Shown here in pieces: positions 36,691 to 48,196 of a DNA stretch of 64,000 nucleotides (its first letter is position 1; every line of letters begins with the position of its first letter). The stretch comes from Mantis religiosa (taxonomy: Eukaryota > Arthropoda > Insecta > Mantodea > Mantidae): NCBI GenBank assembly GCA_030765055.1, contig CM060950.1:15912306-15976305 (forward strand). The letters run 5' to 3'. Under the pieces are notes generated by a model. The model ran no database searches. It saw only the letters and a list, made by a program, of their open reading frames with translations, and had not been told where the DNA came from. The translations under genes were made by a program, and so were the position numbers.

Positions 36691-38265
36691 TGTATTCCCC
36701 AATTAGTCCTTTATTCTGGTTTCCAAACTATTTTTGATCCTTCCACTGTCGACGTTGTGAAATCTAAACAGTTAAATTGATAAATGTCAGATATTTTTAC
36801 TCTTTGAAAGCTAATCTTTTTCAGAAAAACTTCATAAATTTTTCATATTATATTAATTTTAGAAACCAAAATAATACCAATTTCTTTTAAAACTATTGGA
36901 AATTCTTATTAGCCTAATAATGGTAAATAAAATCTTTAAAATTATAGTGATCCTTTATGTTGTTAAGGTTAGAAATAACATTTATATGTACTTTAATAGT
37001 TAATTACCAAACTTTTTCTTTACAAAATCTTCATTAAAACTATTAGTTAAATCAAAATTAATAATATGTTTGTATTCGATATTAAATTCCCCTATATTAG
37101 GGGCATATTTCATAAACTGTAAATTAAAGCTTAAGAAACAGCAAATTCATGTGAAAAAGGGTTAAAGCTATTATTCTTTTGGTATATCAATAAGAGTTTA
37201 TTTCCTAAAAATGCCAAAGTTCTGTTTTTGCCATTTTTATTAACTTTAGATCCAAAAAAAAGGCAAATATTATTCTTAATGTCAAACTTGAAACGTATAT
37301 CTTCTTCTTGTGAATATAGAAGGTTTAAAACAATGTTTATATGTTTATCAGAAACAATAGAAAGAATTCCAGCTAGGTATGTATACCAAGTTTTAAAAAT
37401 TAAACGCAATACCTAAGTGACCTACTTATAAAAAGAGCTCATTAGATGATCAGCAAGAAAAGGAGATAATGGATTGCCCATAGCTAAATCAGCATTTTGT
37501 TAAAAAAATGTACTATTAAATTTACGAACATTTTGATCCAGACAAAGATTAGTAAGTTTAACAGCATCAACTATTATGTTCCCTAGCAATTCTAAAGAAC
37601 TCAATCTATTTTTTAAAAGCATCAAAAGATTTTTTCTAAGAATTCTGGTAAATAAAGCAGTGACATTAAGGGAACAAACTTTATCATTCTTAGATAACAC
37701 TACATTGCTAATGCCTTTATAAGATCAAAAGAAATTTTAATACATAAACTCTGAAACTTATCAAAAGTATTAGATCTTTTATTTAACTCTTTAGCTAAAT
37801 TGTAAGTAGGTGAACTTATACAATAGACATTTAATTTCCAAAATAATGAATTTTTTGAAGAGCATATATTCTAGGCAAAACTAGATTACAAACTGTTATA
37901 ATGTCTTTGTTTTACTGGCATAATTTTACTTCACTAAGCATTTTATTAAAATTTGAAAAGTAACGTTTTGAAGTGTCATTGTTAGTTGTTATATAATTTT
38001 TACCTTGAAGTAGAAATTCTGCTCTATTACTCTTATCAAATTTATCTAAAGTTACAATCCTATTACCTTTGCCAGCTTTATTAACAGACACTAATGGAAA
38101 GAGAACAAATATTTGTACCAAGTGAAGAATGCTACTACAGCTTGTTACAGGAACTTCTTTATCCCAAGATTGCGGAATCACAACATGGAAACCAGAACCT
38201 TCATACAAGATGGCTAAAACATTGATATCCCTATAACACAATTATTTAATGTGATTAACTGGATC
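36691..38265 (-). mobile_element. PLE family H, third copy
   Basis: The longest family H copy, minus strand, with decayed frames. 37131-37409 holds FKTWYTYLAGILSIVSDKHI (catalytic box YVDD changed to YLAG) and LALFLGSKVNKNGK-like RT sequence. 37500-37700 holds VCSLNVTALFTRI (motif A). 37912-38241 holds NKAGKGNRIVTLDKFDKSNR, the PLE N-terminal motif. So the order of a PLE RT is preserved over 1.1 kb although inactive. Confidence 0.7.
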
Positions 38266-38448
38266 AAATGGGTTTAATAATTAGCAACATTTTGTAGTTC
38301 ATATTTACTTTCACACTATATCACTTAGTTTTTAATTTTTGCAGAATAGGTTTCAAATGCCACTACTCTATCGTCAACCTGAAGCTTTGAATAATCGGAA
38401 CAAAATTTATGTTATGGTTTTCCCAGAAATTCTGTCTGTGCATTCATT

Positions 38449-38450
<2 letters not shown>

Positions 38451-38480
<30 letters not shown>

Positions 38481-38489
38481 TGTGTGTGC

Positions 38490-38524
<35 letters not shown>

Positions 38525-38540
38525 TGTGTGTGTGTGTGTA
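38451..38540. repeat. Compound microsatellite (CT)n(GT)n(GCGT)n(GT)n
   Basis: TCTCTCTCTCTCT, then about 12 GT, then GTGCGTGC repeats and a final GT run. Confidence 0.9.
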
Positions 38541-39610
38541 AAAAGTATAAATATAAAATAAGAGTTTGGATTGCACCAAACATTGTGTTTAGGTTTAGTA
38601 TCTTCTAAGTTGGCAGCATAAGGATTTTCAAGATGGTTCCCTAATGTGAAATTATGCTTTATATGCAAAAGTTTTTTCATATTTTTTACATTCTCAAGAA
38701 TGGGCGCTAAGAATTGCGACTGAAAAACCACATATTTTATTGTAGACATTTCTGTGACAAATAAAACAGATATCTCTGAGGTCAGGCTTCCAAAACCTGT
38801 GCAAGGTTACTGAATTTTATAGAAATAAAAATCCTTAGCATGGCTCTTTTGGAAGAGAAGTAAAGCTGTGTTTCTATGTTATAAATTTATGGAAGCTAAA
38901 GCTTCAAGGCTGGTAAAGGGTCCTTTGAGTAAAATTAGGGAATATTTTATGTCCAACATACATCTAGAATGTAACACCGAGAAACACAACAGTAATAAAA
39001 GATCCAAAATAAAAACTAACCTCTTCTTTATTTTCCTGGAGGTAACTTGGGAAGTCTTCTTCATTCAGAGGAAGTGTTATATAATTTGGCATAAGTAGAT
39101 CTTAAGAGACTTAAAATATTTAAGATACAAAATATACAAAAATACACAAATTTATTTGATATAATATGTTTAACATCAACTTTTGTTGTGATATTTCTTT
39201 TTATTCGCTTTGCTTAGTCAATTCTTTCCCTTAATAAAGTTTTGTTGCTATTTAGTTTTCTCCTGCACTGTGGCACTTAGAGGGTGGAATTTCAAGGCCA
39301 GCATATGGTGATGAACTTTTATACATTTCTCTGTTGTTATCCCTATTGTCCTCATAACTTAATATGTAATGAAATTATTAATGTAAATGTTTATCACAAT
39401 TAACCTGAAATTCATGGAAAAATAAGTTTTGTAGAAATTATAATAATTATAATGAATGATAATAGATATCCAATAAATGTAAGTCAGTACAATGTTTTTT
39501 ATAAAATATTAATGATATTTTGTTCTTTATATTTCTCATTCTAGAACAGCAGCTTACTTTCAAATTGTTAAAAAATTTAGAATAAAAAGAAGTATTTCAG
39601 AAAGTGGAGT
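38541..39610. other. No gene recognised; weak open frames only
   Basis: Minus-strand frame 38560-38749 (LENVKNMKKLLHIKHNFTLG) and plus-strand frame 38890-39050 (EAKASRLVKGPLSKIREYF) are open but without known motifs or good paired splice signals. They may be remnants of older repeats. Confidence 0.3.
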
Positions 39611-39625
39611 GCCATTGTTACTAAA

Positions 39626-39808
39626 ATTAGGCAAGTGAGTCAACCAGGACGTTAGATGGCAGCACAACACCAAACCAGATGCAGACACTGGATGCATCAT
39701 CAGTCTACCACAGAGCTGACGATAGGGGAGTAGTCCCAGGAAACTAGTCTTCATAAAAAACTTGTAAGTGGAGAAAAGTATATACAAGGTTGACTCACTT
39801 GCCTAATT
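39626..39808 (+). mobile_element. 183-bp hammerhead element with inverted ends and 11-bp target duplication
   Basis: Flanked by TTGTTACTAAA on both sides (39615-39625, 39809-39819). Ends are inverted repeats of 20 bp (ATTAGGCAAGTGAGTCAACC and complement). It carries one hammerhead motif on the plus strand and no coding sequence. Organisation, size and target duplication match a non-autonomous PLE derivative (retrozyme-like), with the same target length as the 14674 element. Confidence 0.8.
39708..39757 (+). ncRNA. Hammerhead ribozyme motif in the 183-bp element
   Basis: Plus strand: GAG-CTGACGA (39716-39722), T, AGGGG-AGTA-GTCCC(AG), GAAAC-TAGTC (39740-39749), TTC. Stem I GAG/TTC (one G.T), stem II about four pairs, stem III the palindrome ACTAGT. 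Both core boxes match the consensus. Confidence 0.7.
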
Positions 39809-39894
39809 TTGTTACTAAATAGTTAAATAATTGACCAAGGGTCACTCCTCTGCTGTTTGCATTTTAGATGTTCTCTTTTAAGCTTTGTTTTCAG

Positions 39895-40037
39895 ATTATA
39901 ATTTTAATGAAGAGGATATTCAGCATATTATACTTAAATATGAATTGAGGAATATGAGAAGAAGAAGAGTTCCTTCAGAAAATGATTTAGAGTTAGCAGT
40001 AAATGTGCCATTAGTGGTTTGTTCAGTAAAGATATGA
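39895..40037 (+). CDS. Candidate coding exon, unknown gene
   Basis: A pyrimidine-rich acceptor (CTCTTTTAAGCTTTGTTTTCAG) precedes an open frame reading YNFNEEDIQHIILKYELRNM, RRRRVPSENDLELAVNVPLV and VCSVKI-stop. A possible donor GTAAAT follows LELA at about 40000. Composition is protein-like and matches no element here. Weak evidence overall. Confidence 0.3.
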
Positions 40038-40039
40038 GA

Positions 40040-42940
40040 AATGAGGTGAATTTTTGGATGAAGTGAAAATCTAGTGTATTGGGCTAGAGAAAAGGGTGAA
40101 TACAAATAGACAAAATATAGAGTAGATTTTAATACATATAAAGGGAAATGTATGAATTTAAAGTGTAAATAAGATGTAATAAGTAGTGAGCCTGGGATAC
40201 ACCTGTGTTAATTCAAAAATAACTTATCCCTATTGTGTTTACTTTATTACAGATTATGGTCATGAAAAAACAGATATTGCTTATCCCATGTAATGCTTGC
40301 CTAAACTCTTATTATTATATTTTTTTTCTTTCCTAATGATCCTCTATTACTGCATATTTTATTATGGCTGATTACATAAAATGGGCATAAAATATGCTCT
40401 ACATTCCTCTTCCTGTACATTTTTTCATATTTTCTCATAAAGCAAGGACTTGGTGTGATTTATGCTTCTTTTTGCTTTTGTTTTTTCCTTAGACATTTAG
40501 ACTGATATAGGTGGTGCTTTCTAATGGCTTTGCTTCTTTCATCATATCCAACAAATTTTGACCATAGTGATTCATCAGTGTAATTATCAGTATTTTTATT
40601 ATGGTATTCTCTTTTTTGTGCATAAAAACAGTTTATCTAGAGTTGAATTAGAAGTATTTGTCACTCTGATGGACAAAGTTACTTTACTTATGAAGTGTCA
40701 CTCTGTTTATTCAAATGGATTTTGAAATCTTTATTCACTTTCTATTTTTTCAGTCAGATGTAAAAGGTTTTTCATTCCAAGGTTAGCTCCTATATATTTT
40801 CTCTTCAAAACACAGGCAAAGTATATATAAAGTAAATTTTCCCAGGTATATATACAACATTTTATGTAATACATATCTCTGTTAATATTAAAACATACAC
40901 TCTATGTTGCATTAATATTTCAGTGAGATTTCATTATTCAAGCTTTCAAAATTTTCACAGAAATCACAAGTTGAACAATATAACAGTTTAGTCTGCAACA
41001 AAGTACCTTGCACTGCACAATCTACATTACCACTGGATGTCTGGAGATAAATTCTTGGTTTGAGAATATGTGGAATATATGCCATGCAATGCAAGTTCTC
41101 TTCGTAAGTCAGGAAAGAGAGGGGATAGTTTCTCTTGTTATGAACTGTACTCCATGCTCTTTACTTACAGATTTTGTAGGATGGTGCTAAACTGGAGTAT
41201 TTGACCAAAAAGCAGGTTTTAATGCTGAATGCAGTTTTGGCAATGATATACAAATGTTAAGTGCAAGACTGGGTCACAGATAAGCAAATAGTACAGATTA
41301 TTTTTGTACACATGAAGCCTCACAGTTCCCAGCTTTCCACTTGAATGTAGAGAAAAATGTCTAAACTCAAATAATGCAGCTATCTATTGGATAACTAAAT
41401 TGATTGATGTTCCTGCAGTTTTTCAACATATACTATAAATCCACTCTCTATATATGTTATAGTTTTAGAAAAACATTAGATATAGGTAGCTTTATTTGCA
41501 CTAATTGGTTGATGAACCAAAGTTCATCATGTGAATGCCTTTGTGCTGATACAGAAGAACTGTAACAGAAATTTATATTTATGCAATTGTGCATATACTT
41601 TAAAACACATTAGTTTACAAGTTCGTAAAAGAGAGAAACTCCAAATCAATACACACATATATGTGTGCATATATGAAATTCTATTGCACATAAATGTGTA
41701 TATTCTTTAAATATTTTTATTTAAATACATAAATATTTTAAATAATTTGGCCAAAAGCACATAATTGTTATTTTTCTTTGTTCTAAGCTTTCAATTTAAT
41801 CCAGAATGTCTAAAAGGTTTGATATTAATAAAAACTCGATGTGAATGAATATTATGTTTAGTGTTGTACAATGTATCTGTAAGTCAAAGTACTGGCTTGT
41901 TGTTTGCAGATGAACCAACATTTATGATGGCAAATGCAATATACTCATCATAGTTCATCAATGTTAATTGTCTTCATAAAATAAGATCAGTAAATTAAGT
42001 TAAGCAGTTGTTGATATAGTGCCAAAATTAAAGGTAGGTATTCATTGTTGTTTCAAAAACATATTTCTTAATTTAAGTAAATTTTAGAACCGTTGAAGGA
42101 ATTTTTATTCCATTCAAAAGGATAGGGAACCTGTAAATTCAGGTTAGCAATCTCAAGTCTTGAGAATTTAGCAGCATTTAAACTCAGAACAACCACTTAA
42201 TATGCTACCTCTATAAAAGTTCTTTTAATGTTGAAAACCTTCCTGGTTCAAAAACCTTTTGAAAACTATAAAGATTTATGAAAAACGTTTGTTTCATACA
42301 ACAGTTCTTTATATAATTTGAAAGAAACTTATAAAGTGAACAAAATCTGATTACAAAAGGTAGTTAACCATGAATGAATCAACAAACCAGAGGTAGAAAA
42401 TTGCAACAAAATTACAAAACTGTTCTCAATTAGACTGTAGCTCAATATCATAATGTAACCTATAAAGTGGCTCACAAACTCAAGAATTTCTGCACTTTTC
42501 ATAATTGCAGAGAACAATTTTGATAATATTCTATGGATACTGTTGCATAAATGAGGTGTTCAAATGAAGGACTTTCTATAGGTTTCTCACATATAATTCA
42601 TTTGTACAGTATATAGTTTATACAGAGTATATGTGCAGGTGCATACATTTTGTTCTTAAGTGCACCAATTTATTTCAAGTAAAATAAAAATAAATATATA
42701 TTTGTAAAACCTCCAGGAAAGAACTGATATATTGATGATATGCCAAAAACATATTACACTGCTCTTTGTAAGTCCACCACTACATGAGTGTCTTAGTGTG
42801 TTCTAATCTCTGAATTACAGTCATCTAATATTTGTCTACCATGCTAAAGTAAATGATAAAAAAGATGGCGCAGGTGCTATTTCACACTACGAAATGACTA
42901 AAATAACATCAAAATAATCACCAGTGTTGAACATTCACTT
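40040..42940. other. No gene or repeat recognised (2.9 kb)
   Basis: AT-rich sequence with only short frames. I see no RT, transposase, SINE box or ribozyme motif. A short TATA/CATA-like run lies around 41655-41680. Confidence 0.4.
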
Positions 42941-42942
42941 AC

Positions 42943-42985
42943 CTGTGCAGTAATGTTGCTCAGTTCATCATAGTTTTCACTGTTT
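42943..42985 (-). CDS. Candidate small host exon
   Basis: Minus strand: acceptor ...GCTTGGCAG, then 43 bp reading (A)NSENYDELSNITAQ, then a strong donor CACAG-GTAAGT. The end phase (0) fits the exon candidate at 15439. The acceptor's pyrimidine tract is poor. Unknown gene. Confidence 0.35.
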
Positions 42986-43141
42986 CTGCCAAGCTTTTAA
43001 TGCCAATACAAGTTTTCTGCTTCTTGAACTCACGATTCACCATTTAACACCCAAATACAATAGTTACCTCTATGTAGTGGAACTCTTAGTTTCATAAATG
43101 TGATATTGTTCCAAGATAAATTATTGCCAAGACTTACACAG

Positions 43142-43281
43142 AGCAATGCAAGAACATAAGCATACCTCAGATTGGTTACTTACACTAAAACAGCTCAAAG
43201 AGAAACTAACAAAACTAAGAAGTGCCATTGTTCTTGCTGTCATTTGCACATTCCTACCTAGTGAAAATGGGACACAAAAAT
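43142..43281 (+). CDS. Candidate host exon 1 of a plus-strand set
   Basis: Acceptor GACTTACACAG, then an open frame reading AMQEHKHTSDWLLTLKQLKE, KLTKLRSAIVLAVICTFLPS and ENGTQK, then donor GTAAGA. It begins with one base completing a codon and ends one base into a codon, which fits the next candidate at 43636. The sequence has a helical, partly hydrophobic character; function unknown. Confidence 0.4.
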
Positions 43282-43635
43282 GTAAGAATAGAACTACGCC
43301 ACTTAATTCATGCACAGTGATTATAATTTTGTTTTCGTTATATTAACTCAAAAGTGATAGTTTGTAGCTGTGTCACTGTTCATACCAATGTACATTACAA
43401 TATGTGCTTTTTATCTGAAATAATAAATAAGCATAAAGTTAAAAGTTTTACATATCCTCACTAAGATTTCATTAACACAGGGATTATTGCATTTTCTGCA
43501 GCAAGTTGAAGCATCAAACCCTTTTTATAAATTGATGATTGATCATTTTTGCAAACAACCATTCAATTGAAGGCTGAAGTGAAAGTTCCTAAATTAAACA
43601 AAGGAGTTATACAAAGGAACTCTTTATAATAACAG

Positions 43636-43712
43636 ACCTCATAGGTTCCAGAGATTCAGAAGTGATACACGCAGACGGGAAATTCATGCAATTTGCTTTA
43701 TCTCCATTAGAT
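43636..43712 (+). CDS. Candidate host exon 2 of a plus-strand set
   Basis: Acceptor TTTATAATAACAG, then two bases and an open frame LIGSRDSEVIHADGKFMQFA, LSPLD, then a possible donor GTAATT. The frame stays open for seven more codons to a stop. Phase fits the candidates on both sides. Confidence 0.35.
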
Positions 43713-43950
43713 GTAATTGACATAATGCAATAATGTATTAAGTATAACCTAAAAAATCACTGTAGTAGCAGATAAAACTTCATATGAGAGACAGAATAGC
43801 ATAAATAGGTTACTTATATCGTCGAGCTCCATGATAATGTGTTGCAAGAAGGCTGCAACTGAAGCACATATATTTCTGTCAAGGCACATATAAGACAATT
43901 ACATTCAAAGTAAATCAAATAGAGTAATATTAATGTTAAGTATATTACAG

Positions 43951-44107
43951 AATGAGTGCATTATGTCCTGCAATCTATACATAATTTCCCCAATGGACAT
44001 TAATTTTATTGTATTTGTGCATTCCTTAAAGCCACCATTACATGTTTCTGGTCTAAAATTGAGGCACGCTTTTGTTACTCTCTTATGGCAATATTACCAT
44101 GAAGCAG
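43951..44107 (+). CDS. Candidate host exon 3 of a plus-strand set
   Basis: Acceptor GTTAAGTATATTACAG, then 157 bp open in one frame: NECIMSCNLYIISPMDINFI, VFVHSLKPPLHVSGLKLRHA and FVTLLWQYYHEAG, then donor GTAACA. The sequence reads like a real protein segment and does not match any element in the window. The gene is not recognised. Confidence 0.45.
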
Positions 44108-44238
44108 GTAACATATTGCATTGCCAGTTTACACTAATGTATATTGAATTTTCCTTATGAAGATTTTATGCACTTTATAATGAAGTGCTTTATATTATGT
44201 TGTATATGTTAGCACATATTCATCATTTGGCATATTAG

Positions 44239-44483
44239 CCCGCCTTGGTAGTGTGGTTGCAGCGTGTCTGCCTCACGTTAAAGAGGTCCTGAATTCAAAT
44301 CTCGGTCAGGGTAAGCTACTTGGATAAAGTTTTTCCCGGGGTTTTCCCGTATCCTGGAAGACCAATGTCAGGTAACTCCAAGCTCTATGGAAATTGGGCT
44401 CATTTGAACATCATTTCACCCATTCCATTCATCGTCCTATATGACTTAACGTTGGAGGATGTAAATTACAACAACAAAAAATA
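44239..44483 (+). repeat. tRNA-derived SINE S1, full-length copy with target duplication
   Basis: CCCGCCTTGGTAGTGTGGTT (A-box region), GAATTCAAATCTCGG (B box), body with TTTTCCCGGGGTTTTCCCG and the ATGACTTAACGTTGGAGGAT end, then an A/CAA-rich tail. Flanked by TGGCATATTAG at 44228-44238 and 44484-44494. Confidence 0.85.
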
Positions 44484-44759
44484 TGGCATATTAGAATAAC
44501 ACAGTTTCAAATAAATATAATAGCTCTATATTTTCTCATATCTACTACCTTCAACGGTATTGTAAATAGTCTCTGAATAATTTGCTGTATACGTCATAGA
44601 AATTTAGCACCATAACTTCCAATTGCTGTATCAGCAGCAACAGAGTATTATTAAGTTTATGTTAATCAATAGCCTTCTGCGAAACCTTAATACATTGTGT
44701 GATAGTTGAACAATTTACCTGGAGGTGCTAAACAGTTTAGTGTTACCTCCAATGAAAGG

Positions 44760-44760
44760 G

Positions 44761-44839
<79 letters not shown>
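44760..44839. repeat. (GAT)n microsatellite, about 26 units
   Basis: Uninterrupted GAT/ATG repeat. Confidence 0.95.
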
Positions 44840-44840
<1 letters not shown>

Positions 44841-45560
44841 GCACTTCTTACTGTTGACTGTAAACCCTAATGGATATCGAGGTAACACCTCAAGAAATTG
44901 CCCCCTGTATTTGGGAATTACACTACTGAACCTAAGCACAAAATCTAAAAATTAAACCATAGACACTTTTATTTTTAATGTGCGTGACCACATACCCAGT
45001 ACTGTGGTTGTCAGTCACCTTTAGGTGTGGCACTTCTCTATGCACATACCATTAGTCTAATCAGTGTCCACAGTACAGAATGAAGTAAAAGGACATATTA
45101 GGTATTTGTGCTGTGTTGATGTGTTGTTCTGGGTCAGGCATTAGTAGTCTGCAGTAGTAGGTACATGCATTGTACACAATATCATTAAATGTAAATTGTT
45201 GGGCGTTGCTCATGAACAAAATCCAGACCAATGCCCAAACCCTATAGGTTATTGATGAAGTGCAATGTATTATCAAGTATATTGATTTATAAGTAGACAT
45301 ACATGAGTTACATCAATTTAACTGCAGGTGGGGTAACCACATACAAATCATGCTTTAAAGAATCTATTGCTTGGGATGAAATTCATTTACAGGAAGTTAT
45401 GTATCACTTAGGTACACTGACATACCATAGCTGCACAACTGTGGTTTATATATGAGTTTTAGCATACATCAAAATTCTATACTGATAGCTGTGCTGTCAA
45501 ACTACATAACAATTCTTCATTAGCAAACTTGGACATGAATGAAATAGAGACAAAGTGATG
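44840..45560. other. No feature recognised
   Basis: No coding or repeat signature seen. Confidence 0.35.
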
Positions 45561-45680
45561 TCAGAATGGGACATTGGTCATAGTAGCTGAATGGGTAAGA
45601 GCAACATGGCATTGAATTTTTCAGTTTTACTCTATTCAAAACCTTAGTCTATATACAGATAGTGTGAATAAAAGATTAAT
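45560..45680 (+). repeat. SINE S2 fragment, internally deleted
   Basis: GTAGCTGAATGGGTAAGAG (A box), then directly GGCATTGAATTTTTCAG and CCTTAGTCTATATACAG, which match 34600-34670. The B box region has been lost. Confidence 0.6.
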
Positions 45681-46149
45681 TTTCATCACTTAACTTAAAC
45701 ATGTTCTGGATATTTAGTATGTATATCTAATCGTAGATATTTATATCAAATATGTATCTCTTAGGACCTTGCAAAAGGAAAATCTAAGGTTTAATTATAT
45801 ACAGCTGTGTAGCATGAATTGCCTTTAAAGGTGCAGCATTTTTTATGCTTCTGTCAGATTGAGGTTCAATTGAAAGCAAGTTTGTAAAACTAGTAGACCC
45901 AATCAGCTTTATTAATTACATGTTGGCAGCACCTATTAAATGGCATAGGTATATATTTCATTATACAAATAAAAAATTTACTATCTCTTTCAGAAGAAAC
46001 AGGATCACAATTTAAGCTCAACATAGAAATTAAATAAATAAAACTAGCAAAAGCAATATTATAAATTATTACATGTTATGGATCCTTTTTGTGTTACTGC
46101 TTCATCCCATAAATATTTCTCTCATGTTCGCTTCTAAGATGAGCACTCC

Positions 46150-46720
46150 AGCATTATTCCTTTCCTTTACATGTTAATTTTCCAGTTCAATTCAATGATA
46201 TGAAGAATAATAAAATCCATTACAATTGCATTTTCTTGATACCATGATATGAGTAGTTTGTTTTTAAATTCAATGCCATTGTCGAGCTTGACTTTGCCTA
46301 ACTTTACATTGAAATAAATTGCCCATTCTTTTATAAATATTTTGATACCATGGCATTCTTCCAGTTCTGTTCTCTTATCTTCAGCTGCTAGAACACTTTC
46401 ATGAAATATTTTCATGTTCCATAATATAAAGCGCATGCTTTGTTCTTCTTTCTCATATAACAACATTTTCCTTTAGTATTTTCACTGTTTTTCAAGCAAT
46501 GCACCCTTTTGTTATCAAAGTACACAGTAAGTAGATAGTTTACTGATGAATAGCTTTTAGGTAGATCATTCACACACTGCACTTCATTTAAAATACAGTT
46601 TTCTAGCTGGACTGACTGCAATTCTGTTTATCAACATGGATTGCCCTTTCTTTACAATTCTAACATTTCAGAGAGTGTTTTTCAGATCTGAAAATAATCC
46701 TCTTGTTTGTTCATCATTTT
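46150..46720 (-). pseudogene. Copia-like integrase remnant
   Basis: Minus-strand pieces read CRKGNP (zinc-finger end), YLLTVYFDNKRVHCLKNSEN (resembling the copia YFVTFIDD...VYxLKxK segment) and, after shifts, KVKLDNGIEFKNKLLISWYQ (resembling the SDNGGEF integrase motif). Order and spacing fit a Ty1/copia integrase core, heavily decayed. No long terminal repeats were found. Confidence 0.4.
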
Positions 46721-46724
46721 AATG

Positions 46725-47700
46725 CTATTACTATGTATCACCAGCTGAAAAACATTTCTTAATCCTAATTAATTCACTGACTCACTATGCTAAGAGAAGA
46801 ATGAATTCTTGTTTAAGTATGTAAGTCTGTATATTATTGCTGCTATTATTGTTGTTCTTGGGTTGTGTGTTATGCATTTTATTTTTTCTTGAGGTTGATA
46901 TTTTAAGAGACAGTCAGCTGATCTGATATAATGTATGATTTACTGTAACACCACAAGCTTTGCATGTGAGAAAACAATTTTGTTCACTATTGTAGTTATT
47001 TTGCAAGAAGCACCAGGCTTTTTGTGACACTGACATTAGATATGGTAATGGTCTTGTTCCCTTTAGATGAGTAACCGCATACCTTAGTTAAGGACTTAAA
47101 CGTTTCAGGCAGAATGTTATATTTTTAAGATAAGCATAGTCTCTAGAATCTCTTTGTTTAGTACTCTTAACTTGAAAACCAGCTTCTAGACCTGACCTAC
47201 GTTTGTATGTGCTTTTTTCGTTTTACCATGATTGTACTGGGAGAAAATACCAATTGTAGGATACACCGTATGTGAGAATAAGAGTTCCAACCTAAGTGAG
47301 AGACAATGAAATTTGGTAGTTTCATATTTGAAGTATTCATCTCTTTGCCCTTAGAAAAATGTGTAGTTTATTGGGAATATATAGTTTAGATCATTATGTG
47401 TAGAGGAATTCTTCTGTTTTCTTCTTTTTGCCTATCATATGCAGAACAGGTATTCACTTGTCATTCTTTATGAAAAGTACAGTTATTCTAGTGAGACAAA
47501 AGTGGTGACTATTGTGTGTCTTAAGGTTTTCGCCGCGCAGAGTGTTAGGGCTTCGAGTCCTGCTCGGGAATTAAGTGTTTGGTGTATATTGTGTGTCCGT
47601 TAAGTGTAAAACCAACAAAAAAGGATAACAGGAAAAACAATACAACATAGAAACACCAAAGGCAAAATATATGTAAAAAGGGAGGAGTAATAGCACCGCT
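46725..47700. other. No gene recognised; tRNA-like trace at 47520-47575
   Basis: GGGCTTCGAGTCCTGCTCGG at 47546 looks like a tRNA T-arm/B box, probably a SINE remnant. Otherwise nothing seen. Confidence 0.3.
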
Positions 47701-47711
47701 GTGTAGCTTAC

Positions 47712-47741
47712 CTTTTTGTTGCATTGTTCCAGCGTAAAAGT
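47712..47741 (-). CDS. Candidate 30-bp microexon
   Basis: Minus strand: acceptor TTAGTTCCTTTCAACAG, 30 bp reading TFTLEQCNKK, donor GTAAGC. Both splice signals are good but the segment is too short to judge alone; its phase does not join directly to the candidate at 42985. Confidence 0.25.
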
Positions 47742-47759
47742 CTGTTGAAAGGAACTAAC

Positions 47760-48190
47760 CATGTACTTCTGTCTTTAAAGAAATATGACGGACAAACAAT
47801 AAGTCACTAACAACACTGAATTCTCAACACGGTATATTTTAATGTGAACACAATATTATAAGAGGCAAATGCGCCTACTGAAGACAGTCATAAACTAAAA
47901 TCATGGCGCTACAGATCCTGAGCGTCTGTTCTCTATTGCCTCTCTAAGCTCTCTGCGTATCTGTTCTTTCCAGATCTGGTTCACTCGTTTGTTTCGCGGG
48001 GGTGGTCGGCAGGTTGTGCTCGATAGTTAAGGTAGCCTATCTAACGGCAATTATTTCTCTCGTTAATGACCAGAATAAATCAATATTACTTACAAAGATA
48101 AATTACGGAACTTGTTAGCAAATGGTAACCAATCCTGAAATACTGTGTTGTCGAAGCACTACTATGCGGCCTACTCACTACAACTTAACT
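47760..48190. other. No feature recognised
   Basis: No coding or repeat signature seen. Confidence 0.35.
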
Positions 48191-48196
48191 AAATAA

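Noticed and set aside
38339..38749. Frames rich in CV or TH dipeptides
   Set aside because: Produced by the CT/GT/GCGT microsatellite at 38451-38540.
44715..44939. Frame with a poly-histidine run
   Set aside because: It is a translation of the (GAT)n microsatellite on the minus strand.
46412..46621. Independent host gene on the minus strand
   Set aside because: Words resembling a copia integrase (VYFDNKRVHCLKN, then KLDNGIEFKNK) are a better explanation.
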